From Alterileibacterium massiliense (GTDB lineage Bacteria > Bacillota > Clostridia > Peptostreptococcales > Anaerovoracaceae), in the NCBI RefSeq assembly GCF_900104645.1, contig NZ_FNWE01000002.1, forward strand, positions 1,007,289 through 1,071,288: a stretch of DNA of 64,000 nucleotides, given 5' to 3'. The notes beneath the pieces were generated by a model. That model saw nothing but the letters and a program-made list of their open reading frames with translations. It had not been told where the DNA came from and made no database searches. A program made the translations under genes and the position numbers. Positions 18,492 to 27,566 of the stretch are shown here, in pieces; positions within the stretch are counted from its first letter, which is position 1, and the number at the start of each line of letters is the position of its first letter.

Positions 18492-18579
18492 TGGCGGAGG
18501 ACACGGGACTCGAACCCGCGGGGCTGTTACACCTTACCTGATTTCCAATCAGGCTCCTTAGCCGCTCGGTCAATCCTCC
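18492..18579 (-). tRNA. tRNA-Ser (anticodon GGA)
   Basis: The 88-base minus-strand sequence starts GGAGGATTG and ends with the encoded CCA. It has the long variable arm of class II tRNAs and an anticodon loop TTGGAAA, giving GGA. The T-arm GGGTTCGAGTCCC is canonical. Confidence 0.95.
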
Positions 18580-18697
18580 ATCTTATAATACTTGTAAATT
18601 TAATATATTTAATATATTTTGTATATCTACTTGTTTTATACCTTATAAATTCCTTTGAGATGTTAACATAATCTCGTAAATTAAGCAATACTATTGA

Positions 18698-20458
18698 TTA
18701 TATTGCATATTTTTCCTTATATTGCTCATACATTTTAATAAATCTCGCATCATTTTTATTTCTGATCGCATCAATATATTCATGCGAATTTAAGTCATGT
18801 TCTTTTTCTTCAATTACAACCAAGGCTATATTACTGCAGTGGTCTGCAATTCTTTCATAATTAGTCAAAAGGTCATTAAATACAAAACCATTTACAAGCG
18901 TACACTCCTTATTTTTTAGCCTTTCAATATGCCTAAATTTCATCTCATCGCAGATATTATCTATGAGTTCCTCAAGAGGCTCAACCTGAACTGCTAAATC
19001 AATATCATTATTTATGAAAGCTTCTATACTAATTGACAGTATTTCTTTAAGTGCGGACTCAAGCGTCATAAGCTCTTCATTTGCTTTATCTGAAAAGATA
19101 ATTTTTTTAGTATATATTTCCTCTCCAGCTTCACCTACATTTTCAGCATGATCGGATATTCTCTCAAAATCTGATAAACTGTGCAAATATTTGCTAACCT
19201 CTCTCGTCTGTGCATCATTAAGCTCGATAGCAGTTATTTTCATCAAATAATTTCCAAGTTTATCCTCATATCTATCAACGCTATCCTCAATTTCATTTAT
19301 TCTCTTTAACTTCTTTTGAGAAAAATCTCTTCTCAAAGAAATAGCTTCATATATGCTCATCTTAGCCTTTTGTGCCATAGATGTAATTGTCAAATGGGTT
19401 TGCTCAATTGCTATTGCAGGATAATTTAAAAATCTTGTTTCAAGCCTGTCCATATCCTCTTGATCCATGATTGCTGTTTCGTCATCTTTAAATATTTTGC
19501 ATACTAGCTTTTCTAAAATCTTTATAAATGGTGAAAGAATAACAACCATAATTAATCTGTATATGGTGTTGGTAAGTGCAATCATTACCATTGTCATAGA
19601 AATATCTGTAACATTTATTATTGATAAGGAAGATAATATATAAAAAACAGTGCCGCAAATCAAAGCACCAAGCACATCAATAATGAGATAGATCCAAGCA
19701 GTTCTTTTTCCATTTACGCTAGCTCCTATTGAGCTTAGAAGTACAGGAACAGATGCACCTATCCCTATTCCCATTATGAGTGGAAAAGCAATATCAAAAT
19801 TAACCGCTCCCGTGACTGCTAATGCTTGAAGTATTCCAACAGCTGCACTTGAACTTTGAATTATGCTTGTAAGGATGAGCCCTGCTATTATGCCTATAAA
19901 AGGATCTGAGAACTTTGTAAGAATACTTATAAATTCAGCACTTTCCCTCAGTGGCGATACAGCAGAAGACATAGCACTCATTCCATACATTAAAATTGCA
20001 AATCCAAGAAGTATTTCGCCAATATTCTTAACCTGTTGCCCCTTCATAAAGGTCCTAAGAATAATTCCAATAACAGCAACAAAGCTTGTTATCATCTGAG
20101 TGCTCAGAATTGAAGCAATGCTTGAACTTTGTCCATTTATACTATTTAAACAGAGAATCCAGCCCGTTACACTTGTTCCTAGAATGGCTCCCATGATAAT
20201 TCCAATAGCTTGATCAACTTTCATCATTCCTGAATTTACAAAACCAACTACCATAACGGAAGTTGCTGATGATGATTGAATTACAGCCGTAACCCCTGTT
20301 CCAAGGAGGATCCCCTTGACCGGTGTTCCTGAAAGCTTATATAGAATAACTTCAAGCTTATTACCTGCAACTTTTTTAAGCGAATCTCCCATGACGGACA
20401 TTCCAAATAGGAAAAGTGCAACCCCTCCTAGCAAGCTTGCTATTCCAACTACTCCCAT
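18698..20458 (-). CDS. Na/Pi cotransporter family protein with PhoU-like tail
   Basis: Membrane protein of the NptA/Na+-phosphate cotransporter II family. It carries the duplicated transport signature GTGVTAVIQSSSATS near residue 55 and a second IIQSSSAAVG copy near residue 200, each in a bundle of hydrophobic helices covering about the first 320 residues. The remainder (about 350-586) is a helical PhoU-like cytoplasmic domain. The usual inference is Na+-driven phosphate uptake with PhoU-type control; some members transport other anions. It stands alone, with 158 bases to the divergent brnQ. Confidence 0.9.
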   Translation of the reverse strand: MGVVGIASLLGGVALFLFGMSVMGDSLKKVAGNKLEVILYKLSGTPVKGILLGTGVTAVIQSSSATSVMVVGFVNSGMMKVDQAIGIIMGAILGTSVTGWILCLNSINGQSSSIASILSTQMITSFVAVIGIILRTFMKGQQVKNIGEILLGFAILMYGMSAMSSAVSPLRESAEFISILTKFSDPFIGIIAGLILTSIIQSSSAAVGILQALAVTGAVNFDIAFPLIMGIGIGASVPVLLSSIGASVNGKRTAWIYLIIDVLGALICGTVFYILSSLSIINVTDISMTMVMIALTNTIYRLIMVVILSPFIKILEKLVCKIFKDDETAIMDQEDMDRLETRFLNYPAIAIEQTHLTITSMAQKAKMSIYEAISLRRDFSQKKLKRINEIEDSVDRYEDKLGNYLMKITAIELNDAQTREVSKYLHSLSDFERISDHAENVGEAGEEIYTKKIIFSDKANEELMTLESALKEILSISIEAFINNDIDLAVQVEPLEELIDNICDEMKFRHIERLKNKECTLVNGFVFNDLLTNYERIADHCSNIALVVIEEKEHDLNSHEYIDAIRNKNDARFIKMYEQYKEKYAI

Positions 20459-20616
20459 TCTAACTCCTTATATATCAGATTATTATATGTAAAATAATAA
20501 ATTTTTGTTTTAATTTTAGACATTTCACTAAATTGGTTGTAATGCGATGGCTTATATATTATCATATGTTTCATAAAAAATCGTTTTAAATTATCAATTT
20601 CGAGCGGAGTAACAAA

Positions 20617-21972
20617 ATGAAAAATAAACTAAGTTCTAAAGAATCTCTTTTAATAGCAATAATGCTCTTTGGTATGTTTTTTGGTGCAGGAAATTTAATT
20701 TTCCCTGTGCACCTCGGTCAGCTGGCTGGATATAATGTCCTTCCTGCTGCTCTAGGCTTTATATTCGTTGGCGTAGGCATTCCAATTTTGGGTGTTGCCT
20801 CTATTGGAATAACAAAGAGTTCTGGCCTGCTTGAATTAAGTAGCAATGTTTCAAAAAAATATGGTGTCTTTTTCACCTGTCTGCTCTACCTAACAATAGG
20901 ACCTTTTTTTGCAATACCCCGTTGTGCAACAGTCCCTTTTTCGATTGGAGTTGAGCCCTTAATCTCGTCAGAGCATACGCGTCTCTTCTTAATAATTTTT
21001 ACAATAATTTATTTTTCCTTAGTACTCTATTTTTCACTAAAACCGGGTGAAATACTTATATGGGTTGGTAAGGTATTAACGCCTTTATTTCTAATCCTAT
21101 TAAGTATTATGATAATTGCAACCTTTATCAAACCAATGGCTTCAGATATTTCTGCAATAACACCTGACCCGAATTATTTACACGGTGCTTTTGGTCTTGG
21201 ATTCCTCGAGGGTTATAACACTATGGATGCCATAGCGGGTCTTGCCTTTGGTATAATAGTAGTAAATGAGATTAAACGCCTTGGCGTCGATAACCCAAGC
21301 GACATAGCTAAATGCACATTAAAGTCAGGTCTTATCAGTGCTTTAATAATGGCATTTATTTATATCCTCATAACCATAATGGGGACACTTAGCCGTGGAC
21401 AATTTGAAATAAGCGAAAATGGTAGCATTGCACTTGCTCAAATATCAGGTCACTATTTTGGTACTGCAGGAACTATTCTGCTCGCAGGAATTACCACCGT
21501 TGCCTGTTTAAAAACATCAATAGGTCTTGTGACAAGCTTCGCAGAGACCTTTTCAGAAATGTTTAAATCCGGTCCAACATATAAAGGCTGGACATTTATA
21601 ACCACCGGTGTTTCTTTCGTTATAGCTAATGTCGGCTTATCATCTATAATAAACTATTCAATTCCTGTATTGATGTTATTATATCCTTTGGCTATTTCGC
21701 TAATTTTACTCGGATTGCTAACTAAATATTTTAAAGATGCAAAGCCCGTTTATCTCAGCGTAACAATTTTTGTTTTAATATCCGCAATCTTCGATTTTGT
21801 AAAGTCTATATCACAAATATTTGATATAAAATCTTTAAATCCAATTATTAATTTCGGTTCTAAAGTTTTTCCATTCTTTAACTCTGGTTTTGGCTGGGTT
21901 ATACCGTCTTTAATAGGATTTATAATAGGAATTATTATTACAAAAATTAAGCAAAATAAAACAAGTTACTAA
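20617..21972 (+). CDS. brnQ: Branched-chain amino acid transport carrier BrnQ
   Basis: Na+-coupled symporter for Leu, Ile and Val (LIVCS family) with about 12 hydrophobic segments over 451 residues. The N-terminal GMFFGAGNLIFPVHLGQLAG and the IGPFFAIPRCATVPFSIGV segment are family hallmarks. The start has GCGGAG seven bases upstream. It is transcribed divergently from the phosphate transporter and is followed by a bidirectional terminator. Confidence 0.93.
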   Translation: MKNKLSSKESLLIAIMLFGMFFGAGNLIFPVHLGQLAGYNVLPAALGFIFVGVGIPILGVASIGITKSSGLLELSSNVSKKYGVFFTCLLYLTIGPFFAIPRCATVPFSIGVEPLISSEHTRLFLIIFTIIYFSLVLYFSLKPGEILIWVGKVLTPLFLILLSIMIIATFIKPMASDISAITPDPNYLHGAFGLGFLEGYNTMDAIAGLAFGIIVVNEIKRLGVDNPSDIAKCTLKSGLISALIMAFIYILITIMGTLSRGQFEISENGSIALAQISGHYFGTAGTILLAGITTVACLKTSIGLVTSFAETFSEMFKSGPTYKGWTFITTGVSFVIANVGLSSIINYSIPVLMLLYPLAISLILLGLLTKYFKDAKPVYLSVTIFVLISAIFDFVKSISQIFDIKSLNPIINFGSKVFPFFNSGFGWVIPSLIGFIIGIIITKIKQNKTSY

Positions 21973-22015
21973 TAAGTATTTCTGCTTATAATATAAAATT
22001 CAATAATAAGATAAA

Positions 22016-22062
22016 TAAAAAGGGCATCGCTTATATATTTTAATAAGCTGATACCCTTTTAA
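22016..22062. terminator. Bidirectional terminator between brnQ and buk
   Basis: AAAAAGGGCATCGCTTAT and its near-complement ATAAGCTGATACCCTTTT form a long hairpin with A- and T-runs on both sides. It serves the convergent brnQ (+) and buk (-) genes. Confidence 0.85.
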
Positions 22063-22070
22063 ATATTACT

Positions 22071-23129
22071 TTATTTATATGTTTCCCATTTTCCGCTGTG
22101 AAGAGCTCTTAAAGCACCCTCTGCCAAAGACCTCATCTCTTCTTCACCAGGTATTCTGATAATTGGTGCAATCTTATTTATATAAGAGCTAATTTCATTA
22201 CAGAATTTCTCGCTATGAGCCATTCCGCCAGTGTATACGATTGCGTCTACATTGTATCTTAGAACTGCACTCATTGCACCAATATCCTTTGCTAATTGAT
22301 ATGCAATGGCCTTAAAAGCTCCCATGCATACTTCATCATTATCATCAAAGGCCTTGTTTTCTACTGTTCTAAAGTCCTTTGTACCAGTATATGAGAACAC
22401 TCCACCCTGATCTCCGAACTTCTTTCTTGCTTCCTTATGCGTTACACCTGAGAAGCAGTAATCGATAAGCTGACAAACAGGTACTCCTCCAGCTCTATCC
22501 ATGCCCATAGCACCTTCGTCCTTAACATTGTTTACATCGATAACCCTGCCCTTGTGATGTGCTGCAACAGAAACTCCTCCACCAAGGTGTACAACTATAA
22601 GATTGAGCTCCTCATATGACTTTCCAATCTGCTTTGAAGCTCTTCTTGCAACTGCCTTCTGATTAAGGGCGTGGAAGAAACTCTGTCTTTCAAAACCTTT
22701 CATTCCTGAATATCTTGCAATATCTTCAAGCTCATCTGTACATACAGGATCGACAAAGAATGATGGAATTGATACTGTGTCAGCAAGTTCTTTTGCAATA
22801 TAAGGTCCAAGGTTTGCAACATGCTCACCATATGGATGATTTATTACATCTTGAATTACTGCATCATTTACAGCATATGTTCCTGATGGAATATGTTTAA
22901 ACATTCCTCCTCTTCCGCAGACAGCGTCAAAGTCCTCGAGCTTATATCCTTTTTCTGTAAGTGTCTTTAGGATAACCTCCTTGCGGAAAGGCATCTGATC
23001 AGATATTGATTTGTAAGGGGCAAGTTCTTCGGCAGTGTGGTCCAAATTAACCTTTAGCTCCTCTTTCTCCTCCTCAAATACCGCAATCTTGGTAGATGTT
23101 CCACCCGGATTTATCACTAGAATTTTCAT
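22071..23129 (-). CDS. buk: Butyrate kinase
   Basis: Acetokinase-family enzyme that converts butyryl phosphate and ADP to butyrate and ATP, the last energy-yielding step of the Ptb-Buk butyrate route. Motifs include INPGGTSTKIAVFEEE at the N-terminus, VCGRGG, VHLGGGVSVAAHHKGR, DVNN, and VYTGGMAHS near the C-terminus. The length of 352 is standard. The usual partner ptb is not next to it, and related branched-chain acyl kinases cannot be excluded. The gene lies 92 bases downstream of pyc on the same strand. Confidence 0.92.
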   Translation of the reverse strand: MKILVINPGGTSTKIAVFEEEKEELKVNLDHTAEELAPYKSISDQMPFRKEVILKTLTEKGYKLEDFDAVCGRGGMFKHIPSGTYAVNDAVIQDVINHPYGEHVANLGPYIAKELADTVSIPSFFVDPVCTDELEDIARYSGMKGFERQSFFHALNQKAVARRASKQIGKSYEELNLIVVHLGGGVSVAAHHKGRVIDVNNVKDEGAMGMDRAGGVPVCQLIDYCFSGVTHKEARKKFGDQGGVFSYTGTKDFRTVENKAFDDNDEVCMGAFKAIAYQLAKDIGAMSAVLRYNVDAIVYTGGMAHSEKFCNEISSYINKIAPIIRIPGEEEMRSLAEGALRALHSGKWETYK

Positions 23130-23221
23130 TTCGTATTTCTCCTTTCAATACGCTAAAAGTATTTAAATTTAAATCCAAATAATAATTTCATTTAGTACAA
23201 AACACAGCTTTTATTATACAT

Positions 23222-26200
23222 CTATTCCTCCAGCAAGGCAATAAGTTGCCCTGACTTTACCATATCTCCCTCTTTAATATAAATCTTCTCTATCGTTCCA
23301 TTCTTTGGTGAAATAACATTTGTTTCCATCTTCATAGCTTCAATAATGGCAATTGGTTGTCCCTCTTTTACTTCATCACCCTTAGCAACCAATATCTTTA
23401 TAATATTTCCCGGTATATTTGCACCGATTTCATTAGGGTCCTCTGTATTTGCATATTGAATACTGCTTCCCGATATTACAGACTTAGTGAGTGCCTGATT
23501 ATCTTTGATGGTTACTACCCTTCTATTTCCATTGATAGTATATGTGAGATCCCTATTTCCTGCTTCATCTGGTTCTTTTATCTCTTCAAATGAAACTATG
23601 AGTGGTTGACCTGCTTTTAGCTTTATCTCTGCAGTTTCTCCTATGTTTAAACCGTGGAAAAAAATGTCTGATCCCATATTTCTAAAATCACCTTTTTCCC
23701 TGCGATCCAGTATGAACTTATCAAATACCTTATCATACATAGCATAAGCTATCTGCTCTTTTTCATTTCCATCAAGCCCAAGGTCCTCTTTTAGATGTTT
23801 TTTTATAGATTCATAATCATCTGGTGGAAGAATTTTGCCCGGCCTACAGGTAATAGGTTCTTTTTCTTTTAAGACTGTTTTCTGTAAATCTTTAGGAAAC
23901 CCACCCTCAGGCTGCCCAATCATTCCGCTAAAATAAGATACTGAAGAATCAGGGAAATCTATATTTTTCCCTTTTTCAACTATATTTTCAGGTGTTAAAT
24001 CATTTTGAACCATGAAAATCGCTAAATCTCCAACTACCTTTGACGATGGTGTTACCTTAACAATATCACCAAGCATCTTATTAACTTTTACATACATATC
24101 CTTTACTTCATTGAATTTATGACCAATTCCAAAACTTTCAACCTGTGGTTTGAGATTTGAATACTGACCACCAGGTATCTCAAGTCTGTATATTTCAGCA
24201 GAAGAAGTTTTTAAATCGGATTCAAACTTATTATAAACAGGTCTAACATCTGCCCAGTAATCAGAAATAAGTTGTAAACCGTCTGGATCAAGTCCAGTGT
24301 CCCTATCGCTATTCTGAAGTGCAGCAACAATTGAATTGAGTGCAGGCTGTGATGTTAAGCCTGACATACTATTCATAGCTGCATCTATAACATCTACACC
24401 TGCCATTCCTGCCATAAGAAGCGTCGCAACTCCATTTCCCGATGTGTCGTGGGTATGAAGATGAATTGGGATTTCTACTTCATTTTTTAATGCCTTTATA
24501 AGCTTGTAAGCAGCCATCGGTTTTAAAAGACCTGACATATCCTTGATTCCGATGAAATGTGTACCCATTTTTTCAAGTCTTTTTGCCATCTTAACATAGT
24601 AATCAAGGTTGTATTTTTCTCTTGTATTGTCCAATATATCGCCCGTATAACACATGGTCGCTTCTGCAATCATTCCTTGGTTAAGCGTTTCATCAAGAGC
24701 AATTTCCATACCTTCAATCCAGTTTAATGAATCAAATATTCTAAAAATGTCAATTCCCGACTTAGCACTCTGCTTTACAAATTTCCTTATTGTATTATCC
24801 GGATAATTCTTATACCCTACAGCATTAGCTCCTCTAATAAGCATCTGAAATAATACATTAGGAACAATGCTTCTAAGTGTTTCAAGCCTTTCCCAAGGGT
24901 CTTCATTCAAAAATCTCATCGATACATCAAAGGTAGCACCACCCCACATCTCCATGCTGAACAGGTCTTTGCCATAATAAGCCATTGCAGGAGCTATTTT
25001 TTCAAGGTCCTTGGTTCTCATTCTGGTTGCTATAAGGCTCTGCTGTGCATCTCTAAATGTAGTATCAGTTATAAGAAGTTTATTCTGCTTTAAAGCCCAG
25101 TCAGCGACTGCTTTAGCACCTTTTTCATCAAAAATTTGTTTTGTTCCCTTGAAGCTTCTTATCTTTTCTGTATCGACCCGAGGAACTAGAGGTACATTAA
25201 ATTCGCTTACTCCGTCGCCCGCTTCATTTACAAATTTATTGCCGAGGAAGTCAAGTAGTTGTTGTTCTCTATTAGTAATCTTTCTTATGTTGAGAAGCTC
25301 AGGATTTTCTTCAATAAATCCTGTACTACATTTTCCTGCTCTAAACTTCGGATGATTTAAGACATTTATAAGAAAACCAATATTAGTCTGTACGCCTTCA
25401 ATCTTCATCTCTCTTAAGGCTCTTACCGACTTATTAATTGCATCATTAAAAGTCCTTGCCTCTGAACACACCTTAACAAGCAAGCTGTCATAATATGGGG
25501 AGATAATAGCACCTGTAAAACCTGTGCCTCCATCAAGCCTTATTCCATTACCCGAAGCCGATCTATACATGGTAATCGTTCCTGTATCAGGAGCAAAATT
25601 ATTAGCGGGATCTTCTGTTGTAACACGGCACTGAATTGAATATCCACTCTGTACAATATCGCCCTGATCTTTAATAGCAATTTCATCTGAATATAACGGA
25701 TAACCCTCAGCAACCAATATTTGAGCTTGAACCAAATCAACTCCAGTAACAATTTCTGTTACGGTATGTTCAACCTGTATTCTTGTATTCATCTCGATAA
25801 AATAATGGTTACCACTTGAATCGAGTAAAAATTCAATAGTTCCTGCTCCTCTGTAATTAACAGCTTTTGCAATCTTTAATGCGTCAGAGCACATCTCTTT
25901 TCTTTTTTCTTCTGAAAGGCAAAGGGCTGGAGTAAATTCAATTATTTTTTGATGTCTTCTTTGAACAGAGCAATCTCTTTCATATAAATGTACGATATTG
26001 CCATATTTATCTCCCAAAACTTGAACTTCAATATGTTTTGGATCTTCAATATATTTCTCAATAAAAATATCCCCATTTCCAAAGGCCTTTATAGATTCAT
26101 TTTTTGCACTTCTAAACTGAGGAAGCATCTCCTCGTCATTTCGTACAATTCTCATTCCTCTGCCACCACCACCTGCAGCAGCTTTTAGCATTACAGGATA

Positions 26201-26674
26201 ACCTATTTTATGAGCTATCTCTATAGCCTGTTCTTCTGAATCAATTGCTAATTGGTCTCCTGGAATTGTTGGGACATTTACCTTGTTTGCTACAATTTTT
26301 GATTGAATTTTATCTCCAAGACTATTCATCATCTGATGAGTCGGTCCAATAAATTCTATGCCAGCATTTTCACAAGCTTCTGCAAAATCAGGATTTTCAG
26401 AAAGAAATCCATAACCGGGGTGAATAGCTTCAGCACCCTTGCTTTTTGCCAAGCTAATTATTTCATCAATATCAAGATAAGCTTCAATCGGGCTTTTACC
26501 CTTGCCAATTTCGTATGCCTCGTCAGCTTTTGTTCTGAATAGAGAATTTTTATCTTCTTCAGAATAAATCGCTATAGTTCTAATGCCCAGTTCCTTACAA
26601 GCTCTTATTATTCTAATTGCTATTTCTCCCCTGTTGGCAATTAAAACCTTTCTAAATTGCTTATTTACAACCAT
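23222..26674 (-). CDS. pyc: Pyruvate carboxylase
   Basis: Biotin enzyme that carboxylates pyruvate to oxaloacetate with ATP and bicarbonate, replenishing the C4 pool. Full-length single-chain form of 1150 residues with four parts: biotin carboxylase (about 1-450, opening with KVLIANRGEIAIRI, ATP loop AAAGGGGRGM), carboxyltransferase (about 530-800, with TFRDAQQSLIATRMRT and IHLHTHDTSGN), PYC tetramerisation region, and a C-terminal biotinyl domain with EAMKMETN (biotinylated Lys1115). AAGGAAAG precedes the start. Its product complements PPDK and pyruvate kinase at the PEP-pyruvate-oxaloacetate node. Confidence 0.97.
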   Translation of the reverse strand: MVVNKQFRKVLIANRGEIAIRIIRACKELGIRTIAIYSEEDKNSLFRTKADEAYEIGKGKSPIEAYLDIDEIISLAKSKGAEAIHPGYGFLSENPDFAEACENAGIEFIGPTHQMMNSLGDKIQSKIVANKVNVPTIPGDQLAIDSEEQAIEIAHKIGYPVMLKAAAGGGGRGMRIVRNDEEMLPQFRSAKNESIKAFGNGDIFIEKYIEDPKHIEVQVLGDKYGNIVHLYERDCSVQRRHQKIIEFTPALCLSEEKRKEMCSDALKIAKAVNYRGAGTIEFLLDSSGNHYFIEMNTRIQVEHTVTEIVTGVDLVQAQILVAEGYPLYSDEIAIKDQGDIVQSGYSIQCRVTTEDPANNFAPDTGTITMYRSASGNGIRLDGGTGFTGAIISPYYDSLLVKVCSEARTFNDAINKSVRALREMKIEGVQTNIGFLINVLNHPKFRAGKCSTGFIEENPELLNIRKITNREQQLLDFLGNKFVNEAGDGVSEFNVPLVPRVDTEKIRSFKGTKQIFDEKGAKAVADWALKQNKLLITDTTFRDAQQSLIATRMRTKDLEKIAPAMAYYGKDLFSMEMWGGATFDVSMRFLNEDPWERLETLRSIVPNVLFQMLIRGANAVGYKNYPDNTIRKFVKQSAKSGIDIFRIFDSLNWIEGMEIALDETLNQGMIAEATMCYTGDILDNTREKYNLDYYVKMAKRLEKMGTHFIGIKDMSGLLKPMAAYKLIKALKNEVEIPIHLHTHDTSGNGVATLLMAGMAGVDVIDAAMNSMSGLTSQPALNSIVAALQNSDRDTGLDPDGLQLISDYWADVRPVYNKFESDLKTSSAEIYRLEIPGGQYSNLKPQVESFGIGHKFNEVKDMYVKVNKMLGDIVKVTPSSKVVGDLAIFMVQNDLTPENIVEKGKNIDFPDSSVSYFSGMIGQPEGGFPKDLQKTVLKEKEPITCRPGKILPPDDYESIKKHLKEDLGLDGNEKEQIAYAMYDKVFDKFILDRREKGDFRNMGSDIFFHGLNIGETAEIKLKAGQPLIVSFEEIKEPDEAGNRDLTYTINGNRRVVTIKDNQALTKSVISGSSIQYANTEDPNEIGANIPGNIIKILVAKGDEVKEGQPIAIIEAMKMETNVISPKNGTIEKIYIKEGDMVKSGQLIALLEE

Positions 26675-26753
26675 CTTACTTTCCTTTCTGTCAAAAATAT
26701 TTGGCTTAAGCTATTGGCCTTTTTTATATTTCTAAATATATATAAAATATAAA

Positions 26754-27566
26754 CTAATTATTTTTTATATTTACATCAATTTTACGATATGGAATTTCAA
26801 TCCCTGCTTTATCAAATTCTTTTTTTGTATTTTCTTCTATAAAATATTTAACATCGAAGTAATCATCTGTCTTGCACCAAGCTTTTATATCAATGATAAC
26901 TCCATCTTCTGCAAGTGTGCTTACTCCTATAATCAAGTCCTCTGATTTAATTACCTTAGGACAAGAATCCGCTATATCCCTTAGAATTTCCTTAGCTTTG
27001 TTAATGTCTGCGTCATAGCTTACCATCTCTTGGCAGTCTACTCTTCTAATATCTTCTCTTGAATAATTCATGACAACAGAATTTACTATCAATGAATTAG
27101 GAACCGTAATTTTTTTATTGTCTAATGAATGCATATGCGTTGTCATAAGGTCAATATTATCAACTATTCCTAGCATATTTTTTCCTTCTATCTCAATTAA
27201 TTCTCCTCTTAAAATTGGCTTAGAAAAGAGAATAATTAAGCCTGATGCGACATTTGAAAGGCTATCTCTAAGTGCTAATGCAATAGCTGCACCTGTTGCT
27301 CCTAAAAGAGTTACAAGCGGTGCTGTTGGAACATTTAGAGCAGATAAAATTGTTATTATAAGCACTACCCAAAGCCCAATTTTAATAATCATCAAAATAA
27401 AAGCATGAAGTGCTGGATCAAGCCTCGATCTATGCAATAATCTCTTTGAAATAGCTAAAAGAACTTTCATAATTATTAAGCCTATTATGAGGATAATTAT
27501 GGACATAAAAATCATTCCGCCGTAGGTAGTATCTAATATTCTCTCAATTCGTTCAATTCTATCCAT
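26754..27566 (-). CDS. Small-conductance mechanosensitive channel (MscS family)
   Basis: Membrane channel that opens on hypo-osmotic shock. Two or three hydrophobic helices precede the pore-lining helix GATGAAIALALRDSLSNVASG, followed by the beta domain segment ILRGELIEIEGKNMLGIVDNI. I place the start at ATG 27566 because AAGGAG lies about 10 bases upstream inside the end of typA. The frame extends to a TTG at 27599. The 8-base overlap with typA points to translational coupling. Confidence 0.9.
   Translation of the reverse strand: MDRIERIERILDTTYGGMIFMSIIILIIGLIIMKVLLAISKRLLHRSRLDPALHAFILMIIKIGLWVVLIITILSALNVPTAPLVTLLGATGAAIALALRDSLSNVASGLIILFSKPILRGELIEIEGKNMLGIVDNIDLMTTHMHSLDNKKITVPNSLIVNSVVMNYSREDIRRVDCQEMVSYDADINKAKEILRDIADSCPKVIKSEDLIIGVSTLAEDGVIIDIKAWCKTDDYFDVKYFIEENTKKEFDKAGIEIPYRKIDVNIKNN

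Noticed and set aside
26675-26753. Terminator between the MscS gene and pyc
   Set aside because: The only possible stem (GGC/GCC) is short with a wide loop and an imperfect T-run; not strong enough to list.
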